Assembly (NCBI GenBank): GCA_937862575.1
Contig: CALMFM010000019.1
Span: 1-43,089 of the forward strand
DNA from: an uncultured Bacillota bacterium
Lineage (GTDB): Bacteria > Bacillota_I > Bacilli_A > Izemoplasmatales > Hujiaoplasmataceae
DNA: 43,089 nt
Direction of reading: 5' to 3'
In this document: one piece after another, positions 9,601 to 19,701 of the stretch
How the letters are laid out: each line of letters opens with the position of its first letter
How positions within the stretch are numbered: position 1 is the first letter of the stretch
Position numbers and translations under genes: made by a program
The notes under the pieces: generated by a model
Seen by the model: only the letters and a program-made list of their open reading frames with translations
Told to the model about the DNA's origin: nothing
The model's database searches: none

Positions 9601-11126
9601 ATAAAATACCGGATATCGATTTAAACTTCTCCGGAGACTATCAAGCCATAGTACATGAATATATTCGCGAACTATTCGGGAAGAACCATGCCTTTAGAGG
9701 TGGAACAATCGGTACTTGTGCGGCAAGAACTTCATACGCTATGGTTAGAGATTATTACGAAAAAATCAATGATGCCAGAGCGGAAAGAGGCATGGAAGCC
9801 TTTAAGATTCGCCGCGCTGAGATGGAAAGACTTGCCAGAGGAATAGAAGGAGCCAAACGAACCAGCGGACAACACCCTGGCGGTATCGTAGTCGTTCCAA
9901 ACACAAAAGAAATCTATGATTTTACACCTATACAATATCCGGGAAATGCGACCGATACAAGTTGGAAAACAACTCATTTCGATTATCATTCCATTGAAAA
10001 GAATCTATTCAAATTGGATGTTCTTGGACATGATGATCCAACGATGATTAGATACTTGATGGATTTGGTTCATAAGAATCAGTCAGAATTCCCATTCAAC
10101 AATCCAAAAGATATTCCGGTAGATGATCCGGATGTTTACAAATTATTGTCGGGAACTGAGATTATCAATCTAAAAAAAGAGGACATTGCAAGTGATGTTG
10201 CTTCATTTGGAATCCCTGAATTCGGAACCAGTTTTGTCAGAGGAATGTTGACAGAATCAAAACCTAAATCCTTTGCCGAACTTGTCAAAATATCAGGTTT
10301 ATCCCATGGAACTGACGTTTGGATTGGAAACAGTCAAACTCTTGTAGTCGGTAGCAATAAAACCTTCGGTAAAGTTGACTTTAAAGATATCATCGGTTGC
10401 CGTGACGACATCATGGTTGACTTAATCGGCTTTGGTATGGAACCGACAATAGCCTTTGAGATTATGGAATTTGTCAGAAAAGGCAAAGCTGCGAAGAACC
10501 CTGAGAAATGGGCGTCATATGCAGATGTCATGAGAAACAGTCAAGTACCGGAGTGGTATATCTGGTCTTGCTCAAAAATCAAGTACATGTTCCCTAAGGC
10601 ACATGCGACCGCTTATGTTTTAATGGCCATGAGGATTGCTTGGTTCAAGTTGTATAAACCTATTTACTTCTATGCAGCATATTTCTCTAAAAGAGCAGCT
10701 ATCTTTGACGTTGACGCTTTACATAACAATTATGAAGGCATATCTCGTAAAATTGCCGAGATTAAAGAGCTGGGTACAAAAGCCAGCGACCGTGACCAAA
10801 ATCTTCTGACTGTCTTGGAACTGGCTTTGGAAATGGTCAAACGCGGATTCACCTTCAAGCCGATTGACCTATATAAATCGGAAGCTAAGGATTTTGTAAT
10901 CGACGAAGACAGAAAATCATTGATTTTGCCATTTATTGTTGTAGAATCTTTGGGAGATAGTGTCGCAGATACGATTATCCAAGCTAGACAAGAAAAAGAA
11001 TTCATTTCCAAACAGGATATCAAAGACAGGACGAAATTGAGCTCTACTTTATTCGCAAAACTGGAAGAACTCGGCACTTTCGACGGGATGATCGAGAAAA
11101 ACCAGATGTCATTGTTCGATTTATAA
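6669..11126 (+). CDS. polC: DNA polymerase III alpha subunit, PolC type (GTG start)
   Basis: PHP (ELHLHTKMSALDGVND), inserted DnaQ exonuclease (VFDIETTGLS), zinc-binding CPKCHF...CPVC, polymerase motif PDIDLNFSGDYQ. Confidence 0.98.
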   Translation: MNYTDTLLAQMGLEDQIISEYCTVRKVEVDEISETWIFDLLFTQTIPILHYRNFINHLLKLPESIDSIKKVDYITEFLYVDKDMVLEYYDFAIDVILLENKRVMPLKEYPTDIEDDIIKIFVPQGAISATIFRTEIETELHKNGFPCRVEIVIDDSQITIDETIKNDIATFVEANHFEFDEEIEYVYLTNGGEIKDFSPIKSIPNTDIELEEYKEKHGGKAIISVQGVVVYQEIVDNRISSVKTVISDGEDSIFLVKKNLKSEDLDFFNQIDKDFGIKARCYAQYDTFTQEVVLVPIAIARSNRPIKTDSREDNEPEKRVELHLHTKMSALDGVNDISEYVSRAKSWGHKAIGVSDHGSVQTFPELFNMTRDGSIKPLFGLEMVYVDDENIFITKGESNLLLSEATYVVFDIETTGLSVSYDTLIEIGGVKIKNGTTLGKFSELIDPHREISRFTENLTGITNQMVQGKRVLKDVLKDFYDFAKDCILVAHNAEFDLGFLEYNYRNFAIANKMNPSIDTLVLAKVMLPENRRFSLDRLCKEFKIPLDNHHRAINDAEATTEVFLHLLKMVKKQGFNRFRDINLMIDKSKVYTYPYPTHINLMVKQQAGLKNMYRLLSDGLTTYYDRDAKLLRSQLEKYRKGLLVSSGCFNSHFFEIAMNKTRKELVEAARLYDYLEVQPPSYFVYLSDENPNWKNMVQDVIRKIVEVGRELNILVVATGDVHHLDPRDMKYREIMINTPVVGGGLHDLYSRKNRPNQYFMTTEEMLEEFAFLGHDTAQEIVVTNSNIIADSVEDIIIIPDQLFAPTDEFLAEQGVPSIKAKVEKMVNERVRQIYGDPLPELVKKRVERELKNIIEHQFSTVYYISHLLVKKSLNDGYLVGSRGSVGSSLVATLMDITEVNPLPPHYVCPKCHFSAFKKTNDEKQTFGESEFEKEYSKVFDNTDCGWDLPKTKCPVCSTEMIKDGHDIPFETFLGFEGDKIPDIDLNFSGDYQAIVHEYIRELFGKNHAFRGGTIGTCAARTSYAMVRDYYEKINDARAERGMEAFKIRRAEMERLARGIEGAKRTSGQHPGGIVVVPNTKEIYDFTPIQYPGNATDTSWKTTHFDYHSIEKNLFKLDVLGHDDPTMIRYLMDLVHKNQSEFPFNNPKDIPVDDPDVYKLLSGTEIINLKKEDIASDVASFGIPEFGTSFVRGMLTESKPKSFAELVKISGLSHGTDVWIGNSQTLVVGSNKTFGKVDFKDIIGCRDDIMVDLIGFGMEPTIAFEIMEFVRKGKAAKNPEKWASYADVMRNSQVPEWYIWSCSKIKYMFPKAHATAYVLMAMRIAWFKLYKPIYFYAAYFSKRAAIFDVDALHNNYEGISRKIAEIKELGTKASDRDQNLLTVLELALEMVKRGFTFKPIDLYKSEAKDFVIDEDRKSLILPFIVVESLGDSVADTIIQARQEKEFISKQDIKDRTKLSSTLFAKLEELGTFDGMIEKNQMSLFDL

Positions 11127-11200
11127 AAAAAACAACTATTCATCATAAAAACTACAAAATATTGTGTATAATATACATTGGTAACAAGGAGTGATTATCT

Positions 11201-11887
11201 ATGAGAAGTACAAACCCGGTTTTTAGAAGTGTTATAAACCAAACCTATGCCAGCGATACGCCGGTAACATATGCAAATGTGGCATTTAAGACCATATTCT
11301 TGATTGCGATGGTTGCGGTAAGCGCATTTGCGACAATTTATACAGGATATGTTACATATGGTATGTTGATAGGCGCTTTTATAGTAGGATTTATATCTGT
11401 AATTGTCGGAACCAGATCAGTCAAGCTGTCTCCTTATTTTTCTGTGATATATGCCCTTTCTGAAGGTGTTATCCTCGGTACGGTATCTTGGATGTTCCAA
11501 TCAGTTTATGAAGGCATTGTCCCAACTGCTTTATTGACGACATTGATTGTAGTATTCATAATGATGCTGCTGTATTCTTCAAGAATAATCAAGGTCTCAC
11601 AAGGATTTGCGTCAGGGATTGTTATTGCCTTGGTTGCAGTAATTATTATGTCCTTCTTAGGCATCTTCTTGCCATTTGGAACCGGATTCTATTACTTGAT
11701 TGTCATTGCTTCTGCAGTCTTGTCAACTTTGTTCTTGTTGCTTGATTTCAGGAATATCGAATACTGCGTCGAGTCCGGAACTGATGCAAGATATGGTTGG
11801 GTTCTCTCTTTAGGCCTTTTGGTGACGATTGTATGGATTTACATCGAGATGTTAAGACTTTTAGCGATTTTCGGTCGCAGAAGATAA
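11201..11887 (+). CDS. Bax inhibitor-1/YccA (UPF0005) family membrane protein
   Basis: Seven-TM-like hydrophobic protein with the C-terminal LDFRNIEYCVESGTDARYGWVLSLGLLVTIVWIYIEMLRLL signature. Confidence 0.88.
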   Translation: MRSTNPVFRSVINQTYASDTPVTYANVAFKTIFLIAMVAVSAFATIYTGYVTYGMLIGAFIVGFISVIVGTRSVKLSPYFSVIYALSEGVILGTVSWMFQSVYEGIVPTALLTTLIVVFIMMLLYSSRIIKVSQGFASGIVIALVAVIIMSFLGIFLPFGTGFYYLIVIASAVLSTLFLLLDFRNIEYCVESGTDARYGWVLSLGLLVTIVWIYIEMLRLLAIFGRRR

Positions 11888-11896
11888 TATTGCCTT

Positions 11897-11924
11897 GAAT
11901 AATCCTTAATTATTGATATAATAA
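11897..11924 (+). promoter_or_regulatory. Promoter of pheST T-box transcript
   Basis: TTGAAT (11897-11902), 16 nt, TATAAT (11919-11924). Confidence 0.65.
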
Positions 11925-11937
11925 GAATATAATAAAA

Positions 11938-12160
11938 AAAACGTTGAAGAAGAAATAGTAATCAGGCTTGGTTGTTCCAAGAGAGGAATTCAATTTGGTG
12001 CGAGTGTTCCGGATGACTGCTGATGAATTCACCTTCTGAGTGAGATTAATAATCTCCGCCAGCCTGCGTTATGGGCTCCAAGTGCCGGTGATGCCGGAAC
12101 TAAGGTGGTACCACGGTTTATTCAAATCGTCCTTTAACGAGGACGATTTTTTCTTTAATA
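11938..12160 (+). promoter_or_regulatory. T-box leader of pheST
   Basis: AACTAAGGTGGTACCACGG T-box then cgtcctttaacgaggacgattttttc terminator; candidate TTC specifier in GATGAATTCACC. Confidence 0.93.
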
Positions 12161-12170
12161 GGAGGTCTAC

Positions 12171-13205
12171 ATGGAAAAGAAACTTAATAAACTAATCGAG
12201 GATATGTTATCAAGATTGGATGGAATCTCCAATCTAAATGATCTCAATTTACTCAAAGCGGAATATCTAGGAAAAAAGAGTGTATTCAATGATTTGATGC
12301 AGGAATTGAAAGAAGTTCCTAAAGAGGAAAAACCTCGATTTGGTCAGATGATTAATGAGGCAAAAAACAGAATATCAGATTTCTTGGAAGAGAAAAAGAC
12401 GGCTTTGGAGAAACAATTGGTCGCGAACAAACTAAAAGATGAATCAATTGATGTCACCCTTCCGGGAAGGAAGATGAATCAAGGTTCTAAACATCTAATT
12501 TCTCAAGTTATTGAAGAAGTCGAAGATATCTTTTTAGGATTGGGATACACTGTCAAGGAGGGTCCGGAAGTAGAATCAGACCTGTACAACTTTGAGATGT
12601 TGAATTTACCAAAAGATCATCCTGCCAGGGATATGCAGGATTCTTTATATATCTCTGAAGAGAGATTGTTGAGGACTCATACTTCACCTGTTCAAGTCAG
12701 AAGTTTATTGGAAAACACCAATCAAGAGCCTTTGAAGATAATCTGTCCTGGCAAAGTATATCGAAAAGATGACGACGATCAGACTCATTCGCATCAATTC
12801 ACTCAGATAGAAGCCTTGGTTGTTGATGGTAAAGCAAGCCTAGCTGATTTGAAAGGCACTTTGCTATTCATAGCTAAAAAATTATTTGGAGACGAACGAG
12901 AAATCAGATTAAGACCTTCATTCTTCCCTTTTACCGAACCAAGTGTTGAGGTTGACGTATCTTGTTATAAATGCGGCGGCGCCGGCTGCAGCATGTGCGG
13001 TAACACCGGTTGGATTGAAATATTGGGAGCCGGAATGGTCAACAATAACGTTTTGAGCGCCGCCGGATATGATCCGGAGAAATTCCAAGGGTTCGCCTTA
13101 GGAATGGGAGTGGAGAGAATTGCTATCTTGAAATATGGTATTGACGATATCAGGGCGTTCTATACAAACGATCTTCGTTTTAATAAACAGTTCAGGGGGA
13201 AATAA
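12171..13205 (+). CDS. pheS: Phenylalanyl-tRNA synthetase alpha subunit
   Basis: Coiled-coil N-terminus, [30 protein letters not shown]-like motif, [10 protein letters not shown]-like motif. Confidence 0.97.
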   Translation: MEKKLNKLIEDMLSRLDGISNLNDLNLLKAEYLGKKSVFNDLMQELKEVPKEEKPRFGQMINEAKNRISDFLEEKKTALEKQLVANKLKDESIDVTLPGRKMNQGSKHLISQVIEEVEDIFLGLGYTVKEGPEVESDLYNFEMLNLPKDHPARDMQDSLYISEERLLRTHTSPVQVRSLLENTNQEPLKIICPGKVYRKDDDDQTHSHQFTQIEALVVDGKASLADLKGTLLFIAKKLFGDEREIRLRPSFFPFTEPSVEVDVSCYKCGGAGCSMCGNTGWIEILGAGMVNNNVLSAAGYDPEKFQGFALGMGVERIAILKYGIDDIRAFYTNDLRFNKQFRGK

Positions 13206-13207
13206 TA

Positions 13208-15577
13208 ATGAAAGTATCAATGAATTGGCTAAAGGAAATGGTTGATATTGGTGACGATTATAAGCTACTGGAAACCAAATTCAATTTAATGAGCCAAGAA
13301 GTAGAATCTTTATATAAATTGATTGATATCGACAATCTCGTTATCGGTCACGTCAAAACTTGCGACAAACATCCGGAAGCGGATAAACTTAGTGTAACAA
13401 CTGTCGATGTTGGTGACGAGGTCTTACAGATAATCTGTGGAGCACCAAATATCGCTGAAGGACAGAAGGTAATCGTATCGAAAGTTGGAGCTTGTTTGCC
13501 TGGAGATTTCAAAATCAAAAAATCAAAAATCAGAGGTATTGAATCGAATGGGATGATCTGTTCCTTGGAAGAACTTGGAATCAAAGAATTCGATTCTGAA
13601 GAAACGGGAATCTATGTCTTGGGTGACGATGCCGAAACCGGCCAAGACCCGCTTAAATATCTACATCTGGATGATTACGTACTGGATCTTGATTTGACTG
13701 CCAATCGTTCTGATTTACTTTCCATGGAAGGCGTCGCCTATGACGTTGCTTGCATGCTGGATAAGGAATATAAACCTGTTCAACATCAATATGAGACAAG
13801 ACGTGAAGAAAATACTATAAAAGTATTTACCGACACTAAAGACTGCCTTGCTTATTATGGACAAGTCATCGACAATGTTAAATTAGGACAAAGCCCGTAT
13901 TGGCTGAAATCCAGACTGATAGCTGCGGGAATAAGACCGATTAGTAATGTTGTGGATATAACCAATTATGTCATGTTGCAATATGGACAGCCTTTGCACG
14001 CTTTTGATTATGACAAAATTAGGACTGACAGAATCCTTGTGAGACACGCTAAAGAAGATGAAACATTGATTACTTTGGATGGACAAACAAGAAAATTGCT
14101 TGCGTCCGACATTGTGATAACAGACGGAAAATATCCAATTGCCTTAGCTGGAGTAATGGGTGGCAAGGAGACTGAAGTCGGAGAAGGAACAACCAAAATA
14201 TTGTTGGAATCGGCTTTCTTTGATCCGCTATGCGTTCGTAAAACATCAAAGCGCCTTGACTTGAAGAGCGAATCTTCATCGAGATTTGAAAAAGGTATCG
14301 ACCCTGGTAAAATCAAAAAAGCCATGGATTTCGCTTCAGAGTTATTCATTAAACTGGCTGGTGGTGAAGTTGTAGGAGAATACAGTTTCTTCGACACGAC
14401 TCAAAAAGAACCATCAGCAGTGGTTTTGAGTTTAGAGAGATTGAATCAGGTTACCGGACGTGAATTTACGGTTGGCGAAGTGAAGTCCATTTTAAAGAGA
14501 CTAAATTTCGATAACCATGTATCGGGAAGCGATGTCTTTAGAATTGATGTCCCTACTCGTAGACAAAACATGTTTGGTTACCAGGATATTATTGAAGAAA
14601 TAGTAAGAATCAGTGGATATGACAAGATACCTTTGACAATACCGGCAACACCGACATTTGGCTATCTAACCAAGACTCAACAACTGAGAAGAACTGTAAG
14701 GAACTACTTTGTAAATAATGGATTCAATGAAACTATTTCATATAGTCTCGTAAACGAAACTCAAGCAATAGAATTCGACCAAGAAAAATTATCTATTGTC
14801 GAAATCATGAATCCTTTGAACAAAGAAAAATCCATTCTTAGACATTCTTTGATTCCAAGTTTACTTGACATCTTGCAATACAATAAGTCAAGAAAAATAT
14901 CGGATGTGTTCTTATTTGAAATTGGTAGATCCTATCGCGAGGAAAAAGAAGTTGAATACTTAAGTGGTCTCATAACCGGAGTATATCAATCAAATCTGTG
15001 GCAAGGCAAGAAAGAAATCGCGGATTTCTATTTGCTGAAAGGAATTATCGAGGGAATGCTTCTGAGATTGCATATCGAGAATTATCGAATTGTCAAAGCT
15101 GAAAAGCCACTGTCTATGATGCATCCAGGTATGGTTGCCGACGTATTCATCGGGGAAGAATATCTTGGTTATCTGGGTAAGTTGCATCCACAAAAAGAGA
15201 TGGATATGAACTTGGATAAGACATTCATCTTTGAATTCAATTTCGAAATATTATCATCCGCTTATAATGATGATTTAGTAATGGTGGAAATACCTAAATT
15301 TCCAAGTGTGTCCAGGGATTTGGCCATTATTGTTGATAAAGACTTAACTGCTGAAAAGATTATTGATGAAGTCAAGTTGGCTGGAAAGAAAACACTTAAA
15401 AATGTGGAAATATTTGATATCTACTCAGGACAAGGAATTGCTTCGGATAAGAAATCTATAGCTTTGTCTCTTACTTTGCAGAATGTTGAAAAAACATTGG
15501 AAACCAAGGAAGTTGATACGGTTGTTGAAAGAATAATCAAGCAACTAGAAAATACAATCAATGCAAAATTGAGATAA
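13208..15577 (+). CDS. pheT: Phenylalanyl-tRNA synthetase beta subunit
   Basis: EMAP-type tRNA-binding domain, B3/B4 and B5 domains, C-terminal anticodon-binding domain; follows pheS. Confidence 0.97.
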   Translation: MKVSMNWLKEMVDIGDDYKLLETKFNLMSQEVESLYKLIDIDNLVIGHVKTCDKHPEADKLSVTTVDVGDEVLQIICGAPNIAEGQKVIVSKVGACLPGDFKIKKSKIRGIESNGMICSLEELGIKEFDSEETGIYVLGDDAETGQDPLKYLHLDDYVLDLDLTANRSDLLSMEGVAYDVACMLDKEYKPVQHQYETRREENTIKVFTDTKDCLAYYGQVIDNVKLGQSPYWLKSRLIAAGIRPISNVVDITNYVMLQYGQPLHAFDYDKIRTDRILVRHAKEDETLITLDGQTRKLLASDIVITDGKYPIALAGVMGGKETEVGEGTTKILLESAFFDPLCVRKTSKRLDLKSESSSRFEKGIDPGKIKKAMDFASELFIKLAGGEVVGEYSFFDTTQKEPSAVVLSLERLNQVTGREFTVGEVKSILKRLNFDNHVSGSDVFRIDVPTRRQNMFGYQDIIEEIVRISGYDKIPLTIPATPTFGYLTKTQQLRRTVRNYFVNNGFNETISYSLVNETQAIEFDQEKLSIVEIMNPLNKEKSILRHSLIPSLLDILQYNKSRKISDVFLFEIGRSYREEKEVEYLSGLITGVYQSNLWQGKKEIADFYLLKGIIEGMLLRLHIENYRIVKAEKPLSMMHPGMVADVFIGEEYLGYLGKLHPQKEMDMNLDKTFIFEFNFEILSSAYNDDLVMVEIPKFPSVSRDLAIIVDKDLTAEKIIDEVKLAGKKTLKNVEIFDIYSGQGIASDKKSIALSLTLQNVEKTLETKEVDTVVERIIKQLENTINAKLR

Positions 15578-15578
15578 G

Positions 15579-15609
15579 AAAAGGCCATTAATTTGGCCTT
15601 TTTGTTTTT
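15579..15609 (+). terminator. Terminator after pheT
   Basis: aaggcca-ttaatt-tggcctt followed by tttgttttt. Confidence 0.85.
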
Positions 15610-15661
15610 AATGTATTTATCATGGAAATATGATATAATCGTATTAAATGGGGGAGGACTT

Positions 15662-16576
15662 ATGAAGAACATTATTGAAGTAAAAGATCTTTTCAAAAGC
15701 TACGGCTCAGTCGAAGCGGTCAAAGGAATCAGTTTCTATGTGGAAGAAGGAAGCTTGTTCGCTTTTTTGGGACCAAACGGAGCTGGTAAGAGTACCACAA
15801 TCAACATACTATCAACCCTCCTTACCAACGATTCGGGATCTGTAGTCGTAAATGGGAACGTGTTGGGAGAAACTGATGATTTGATTAGAAAATCAATCGG
15901 TATTGTATTCCAAGACGGGGTACTGGACCTTTTGATGACCGTAAGAGAAAATATCGAAACCAGAGGAAGTTTTTATGGATTATCAAAATCAGAATTGAAC
16001 GAACGCATAGATTTTGCTTTGGAAGTGACTGGAATAACTGATTTAGCAAATAGAAGATATGGCACTTTGTCTGGCGGTCAAAAACGCAGAACTGATATCG
16101 CAAGAGCGTTGATTCATAGACCTAAAATTTTATTCTTAGACGAACCTACAACTGGTTTGGATCCGCAAACAAGAAGAAATGTGTGGGAGACCATCAAGAA
16201 ACTACAGGAAAATGAAAATATGACCGTTTTCTTGACCACTCATTACATGGAAGAAGCAGATGAAGCCGATTATGTAGTTATTATCGATGAAGGTATAATA
16301 GCAGCCAAAGGGACACCAACATATCTTAAAGACACATTTTCCAAGGATTCTTTGCGCATCAAGGCCATTAACGATAAAAACATTGAAAAATATTTAAAAG
16401 AAAACAAAATAGATTTCACAAAAAAGAATGATCTCCACATCATAAAACTTGAGAAGACAACAGACAGTATCAAAATACTTAAGGAAATTGAACCAGACAT
16501 CGAATCTTTCCAAGTCTTCAATGGCACTTTGGATGATGCATTCATCGAAGTAACTGGAAAGGAGATCAGAGGATGA
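15662..16576 (+). CDS. ABC-2 type transporter ATP-binding protein
   Basis: Walker A GPNGAGKSTT, signature LSGGQKRR, Walker B ILFLDEPTTGLD; RBS gggggagg before ATG 15662. Confidence 0.95.
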   Translation: MKNIIEVKDLFKSYGSVEAVKGISFYVEEGSLFAFLGPNGAGKSTTINILSTLLTNDSGSVVVNGNVLGETDDLIRKSIGIVFQDGVLDLLMTVRENIETRGSFYGLSKSELNERIDFALEVTGITDLANRRYGTLSGGQKRRTDIARALIHRPKILFLDEPTTGLDPQTRRNVWETIKKLQENENMTVFLTTHYMEEADEADYVVIIDEGIIAAKGTPTYLKDTFSKDSLRIKAINDKNIEKYLKENKIDFTKKNDLHIIKLEKTTDSIKILKEIEPDIESFQVFNGTLDDAFIEVTGKEIRG

Positions 16577-17433
16577 TAATTAATTTAATTAAAAGAAACC
16601 TCCGTTTGTATTTCCGAGATAAAGCTACAGTCTTTTTCTCAATGCTTGGCGTATTTATCATTATTCTTCTTTACCTGACTTTCCTGGGTGATATGATGGT
16701 TGGGTATGCAACGGCAGAGTTCAGCGAAGTACCGGGTATAAATGTAAGGTTTATGATGGATAGTTGGATTATGGCAGGAGTTATATCCGTAGCCACAATC
16801 ACAACTACCTTGGGTTCATATGGTACTATAGTATCTGATAATACAAGTAAAGTCATCAATGATTTCCGCGTATCGCCAATCAAAAGATCGACTATAGTAA
16901 TGGCTTATATTGCCAGCTCCTTCATAGTTGGGGTTATTATGAGTATTGTGTCACTTATTTTTGGCGAAATCTATATAGTCATTTCCGGCGGAGAATTAAT
17001 GAGCGTTTTGGGTCTTATTAAGACTTTGGGAGTCGTTATGGTGTCGGTGATGATGAGTTCATCGGTTATATTCCTAATTATCACTTTCATCAAGAGCAAT
17101 AATGCCTTTGGTGCAGTGAGTACAGTGTTTGGATCAATCATTGGATTTCTGATGGGAGTTTACATTCCAATCGGAAACCTTCCTGAAGGCTTACAGTCCG
17201 TAATAAAATTCTTCCCGTTTTCACATTCGGCAGTAATATTGAGACAAGTTATGATGAGTGAAGCTGTAGACCTTTCATATATGCCTGAACAATTCATTTT
17301 ATTCACTGGAATAAACCTAAAAATAGGAGAAACAACTTTGACAATACCAATGCACATACTTTATATGTTGGGAACCGCAGTGATATTCTTTGTGCTTGGG
17401 GTATTGCGCATAAATAGGAAAAGGAAGGCTTAG
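16573..17433 (+). CDS. ABC-2 type transporter permease
   Basis: Multiple TM segments; overlaps the ATPase gene; PFSHSAVILRQ motif typical of ABC-2 permeases. Confidence 0.9.
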   Translation: MIINLIKRNLRLYFRDKATVFFSMLGVFIIILLYLTFLGDMMVGYATAEFSEVPGINVRFMMDSWIMAGVISVATITTTLGSYGTIVSDNTSKVINDFRVSPIKRSTIVMAYIASSFIVGVIMSIVSLIFGEIYIVISGGELMSVLGLIKTLGVVMVSVMMSSSVIFLIITFIKSNNAFGAVSTVFGSIIGFLMGVYIPIGNLPEGLQSVIKFFPFSHSAVILRQVMMSEAVDLSYMPEQFILFTGINLKIGETTLTIPMHILYMLGTAVIFFVLGVLRINRKRKA

Positions 17434-18462
17434 ATGTTAAATTTTTATGATTTTACAATAGAGCGTTTGCAAGAATACTTGACCCAAAACGGATTCAAGT
17501 CTTTTAACGCTGATCAAATCTATAAATGGGTCTACGAAAAAAAGATAATAAATTTTGAAATGATGACAAATATTTCCAAACCATTAAAAGAATTTTTGAA
17601 AGAAAACTTTCTACTTGAGGATTTGGAAGTGCATACCGTGCAAGAGTCATCCGATGGAACAGTGAAGTTCTTATTTAAGTTAGGCGACGGTAGTCTTATC
17701 GAATCGGTATTGATGACCCATGATTACGGTAAAAGCATTTGTGTTACATCTCAAGTAGGCTGTAACATGGGATGTGCATTTTGTGCATCTGGACTTATCA
17801 AAAAGGCTAGAGATTTAAAGATTCATGAACTTGTTCGTCAAGTGACTTCCGTCGAGAATCATCTCAAAATCAAAATTACCCATGTTGTTGTAATGGGAAC
17901 TGGTGAACCGTTTGATAATTATGATAATGTCATTGATTTCATTAAAGTCATAAACTACAAAAATGGTCTCCAAATAGGTTCAAGGCATATAACAGTATCA
18001 ACTTGCGGCATTGTCCCAAAGATACTTGAATATGCCAATGAACCTATAAAAACAAATTTGGCGATATCGTTGCACGCCGCCAATGATGAATTACGCAATC
18101 GATTAATGCCTATCAACAGAGCTTTTCCTTTATCTGAAATAATAGATGCGTGCAAAGAATACTTCAAAATATCAGGAAGAAGAGTTACTTTTGAGTATAT
18201 ATTGTTACACGGAGTTAACGACAGTATCCAACATGCAAATGAGTTAAGCGACCTGATTCGTGGGATTAACGCTTATGTAAATTTGATACCTTACAATCCG
18301 GTGAACGAGTTCAGATTCAAGAAAACCGATTCTCAAAAAGCATCTGATTTTTATGCACAACTGATTAAAAGAGGAATTAACGCTACTTTGAGGAGAGAAC
18401 AAGGTTCGGATATCGATGCCGCTTGCGGACAGTTGCGTTATAAAAAAGAAAACGGTATCTAA
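17434..18462 (+). CDS. rlmN: 23S rRNA (adenine2503-C2)-methyltransferase, radical SAM
   Basis: CNMGCAFCASG radical SAM motif, VVMGTGEPFDNYDNV, C-terminal SDIDAACGQL. Confidence 0.95.
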   Translation: MLNFYDFTIERLQEYLTQNGFKSFNADQIYKWVYEKKIINFEMMTNISKPLKEFLKENFLLEDLEVHTVQESSDGTVKFLFKLGDGSLIESVLMTHDYGKSICVTSQVGCNMGCAFCASGLIKKARDLKIHELVRQVTSVENHLKIKITHVVVMGTGEPFDNYDNVIDFIKVINYKNGLQIGSRHITVSTCGIVPKILEYANEPIKTNLAISLHAANDELRNRLMPINRAFPLSEIIDACKEYFKISGRRVTFEYILLHGVNDSIQHANELSDLIRGINAYVNLIPYNPVNEFRFKKTDSQKASDFYAQLIKRGINATLRREQGSDIDAACGQLRYKKENGI

Positions 18463-18475
18463 AAGGAAAAGTAGT

Positions 18476-18504
18476 TTGATTTTTACCCGCTGTAATGGTA
18501 AAAT
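18476..18504 (+). promoter_or_regulatory. Promoter of pfk
   Basis: TTGATT (18476-18481), 17 nt, TAAAAT (18499-18504). Confidence 0.6.
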
Positions 18505-18540
18505 ATGTGTGATAATTTTGAAAGAAAATAAGGTGATATT

Positions 18541-19680
18541 ATGAGACAAGAAATAAAAAGAATCGCTTTGCTTACTGGAGGCGGAGACTGTTCCGGTCTA
18601 AATGCGGTTATTAGAGCGATTGTAAAATCAGCCATTCTCAAGCATAAGTGGGAAGTAATAGGATTCAAAGGCGGATACCATGGTTTATACATGGATGAAT
18701 ATATGAAATTGGACCTTCAAACAATTTCAGGAATCTTCCATCAAGGCGGAACAATCTTGAAGATGTCCAACAAGGACAATCTATTCAAATATAAAGTGAC
18801 AGACGAAAACGGTAAAGAGGTCTATAAAGACGTTTCCGATATCGCTATCGCAAATCTAAAAAGACACAACATCGACGCATTGGTAATCATCGGCGGAGAC
18901 GGCACTTTGACTTCTGCACGCGACTTCGCCAGAAAAGGCATAAATGTTGTTGGGATTCCTAAAACAATCGACAATGATGTGCCGGCTACAGAAATCACAT
19001 TCGGATATAGAACTGCACTTGACCACATTATGCAAAGTCTTGATGCATTGCATACAACAGCTTATTCACATGATAGAGTAATGATTTTGGAAGTTATGGG
19101 TAGAAATGCCGGTTGGCTGGCTCTTGAAGGCGGGGTCGCCGGATCAGCTGACGTCATTTTGATACCAGAAATTCCTTATGACATAAACAAAGTTGCACAA
19201 ACGGTCTTTGACAGATATAACAGAGGTTCCAAATTTACAATAATCTGTATATCCGAAGGCGCTAAACCTGTCGATGGTGACGTTACAATCAAAGCTATCG
19301 ATAAAGATAGTCCGGATTCAATCAGACTCGGTGGTGTAGGCGATTTGCTTGCAAAACAACTTGAAAAGATAGTTAAACCAGTCACTGGGCAAGATATTAG
19401 ACTCACTACTTTAGGATACATTCAAAGAGGTGGAGTTACAAACACATTCGACCGCGTTCTTGGAACAAAATACGGCTCATATGCAGTCGATATGATTGCT
19501 AACAACGAATTCGGAAGAATGGTCATCATCAAGAATGATCGGATGGATTCTGTAAGAATCGAAGAGGTTGTAGGTTCAGGAAATACAGGACAAACCAGCA
19601 CCGGCGGCGCTAGAATTGTTAATCCTCACGGGGATTTGGTTTGTTCAGCTAGAGATATTGGAATCACATTTGGTGATTAA
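18541..19680 (+). CDS. 6-phosphofructokinase (phosphoryl donor unassigned)
   Basis: LTGGGDCSGLNAVIRA, IIGGDGTLTSA, GIPKTIDNDVPATEITFGY. Confidence 0.93.
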   Translation: MRQEIKRIALLTGGGDCSGLNAVIRAIVKSAILKHKWEVIGFKGGYHGLYMDEYMKLDLQTISGIFHQGGTILKMSNKDNLFKYKVTDENGKEVYKDVSDIAIANLKRHNIDALVIIGGDGTLTSARDFARKGINVVGIPKTIDNDVPATEITFGYRTALDHIMQSLDALHTTAYSHDRVMILEVMGRNAGWLALEGGVAGSADVILIPEIPYDINKVAQTVFDRYNRGSKFTIICISEGAKPVDGDVTIKAIDKDSPDSIRLGGVGDLLAKQLEKIVKPVTGQDIRLTTLGYIQRGGVTNTFDRVLGTKYGSYAVDMIANNEFGRMVIIKNDRMDSVRIEEVVGSGNTGQTSTGGARIVNPHGDLVCSARDIGITFGD

Positions 19681-19701
19681 TAAAAATATAGGAGGATATT
19701 T

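Noticed and set aside
10730-11146. Minus-strand ORF of 138 aa opposite the polC 3' end
   Set aside because: Shadow ORF (Ser-rich composition typical of antisense to coding sequence) over a certain polC region.
14008-14397. Minus-strand ORF of 129 aa within pheT
   Set aside because: Antisense to conserved pheT; no independent support.
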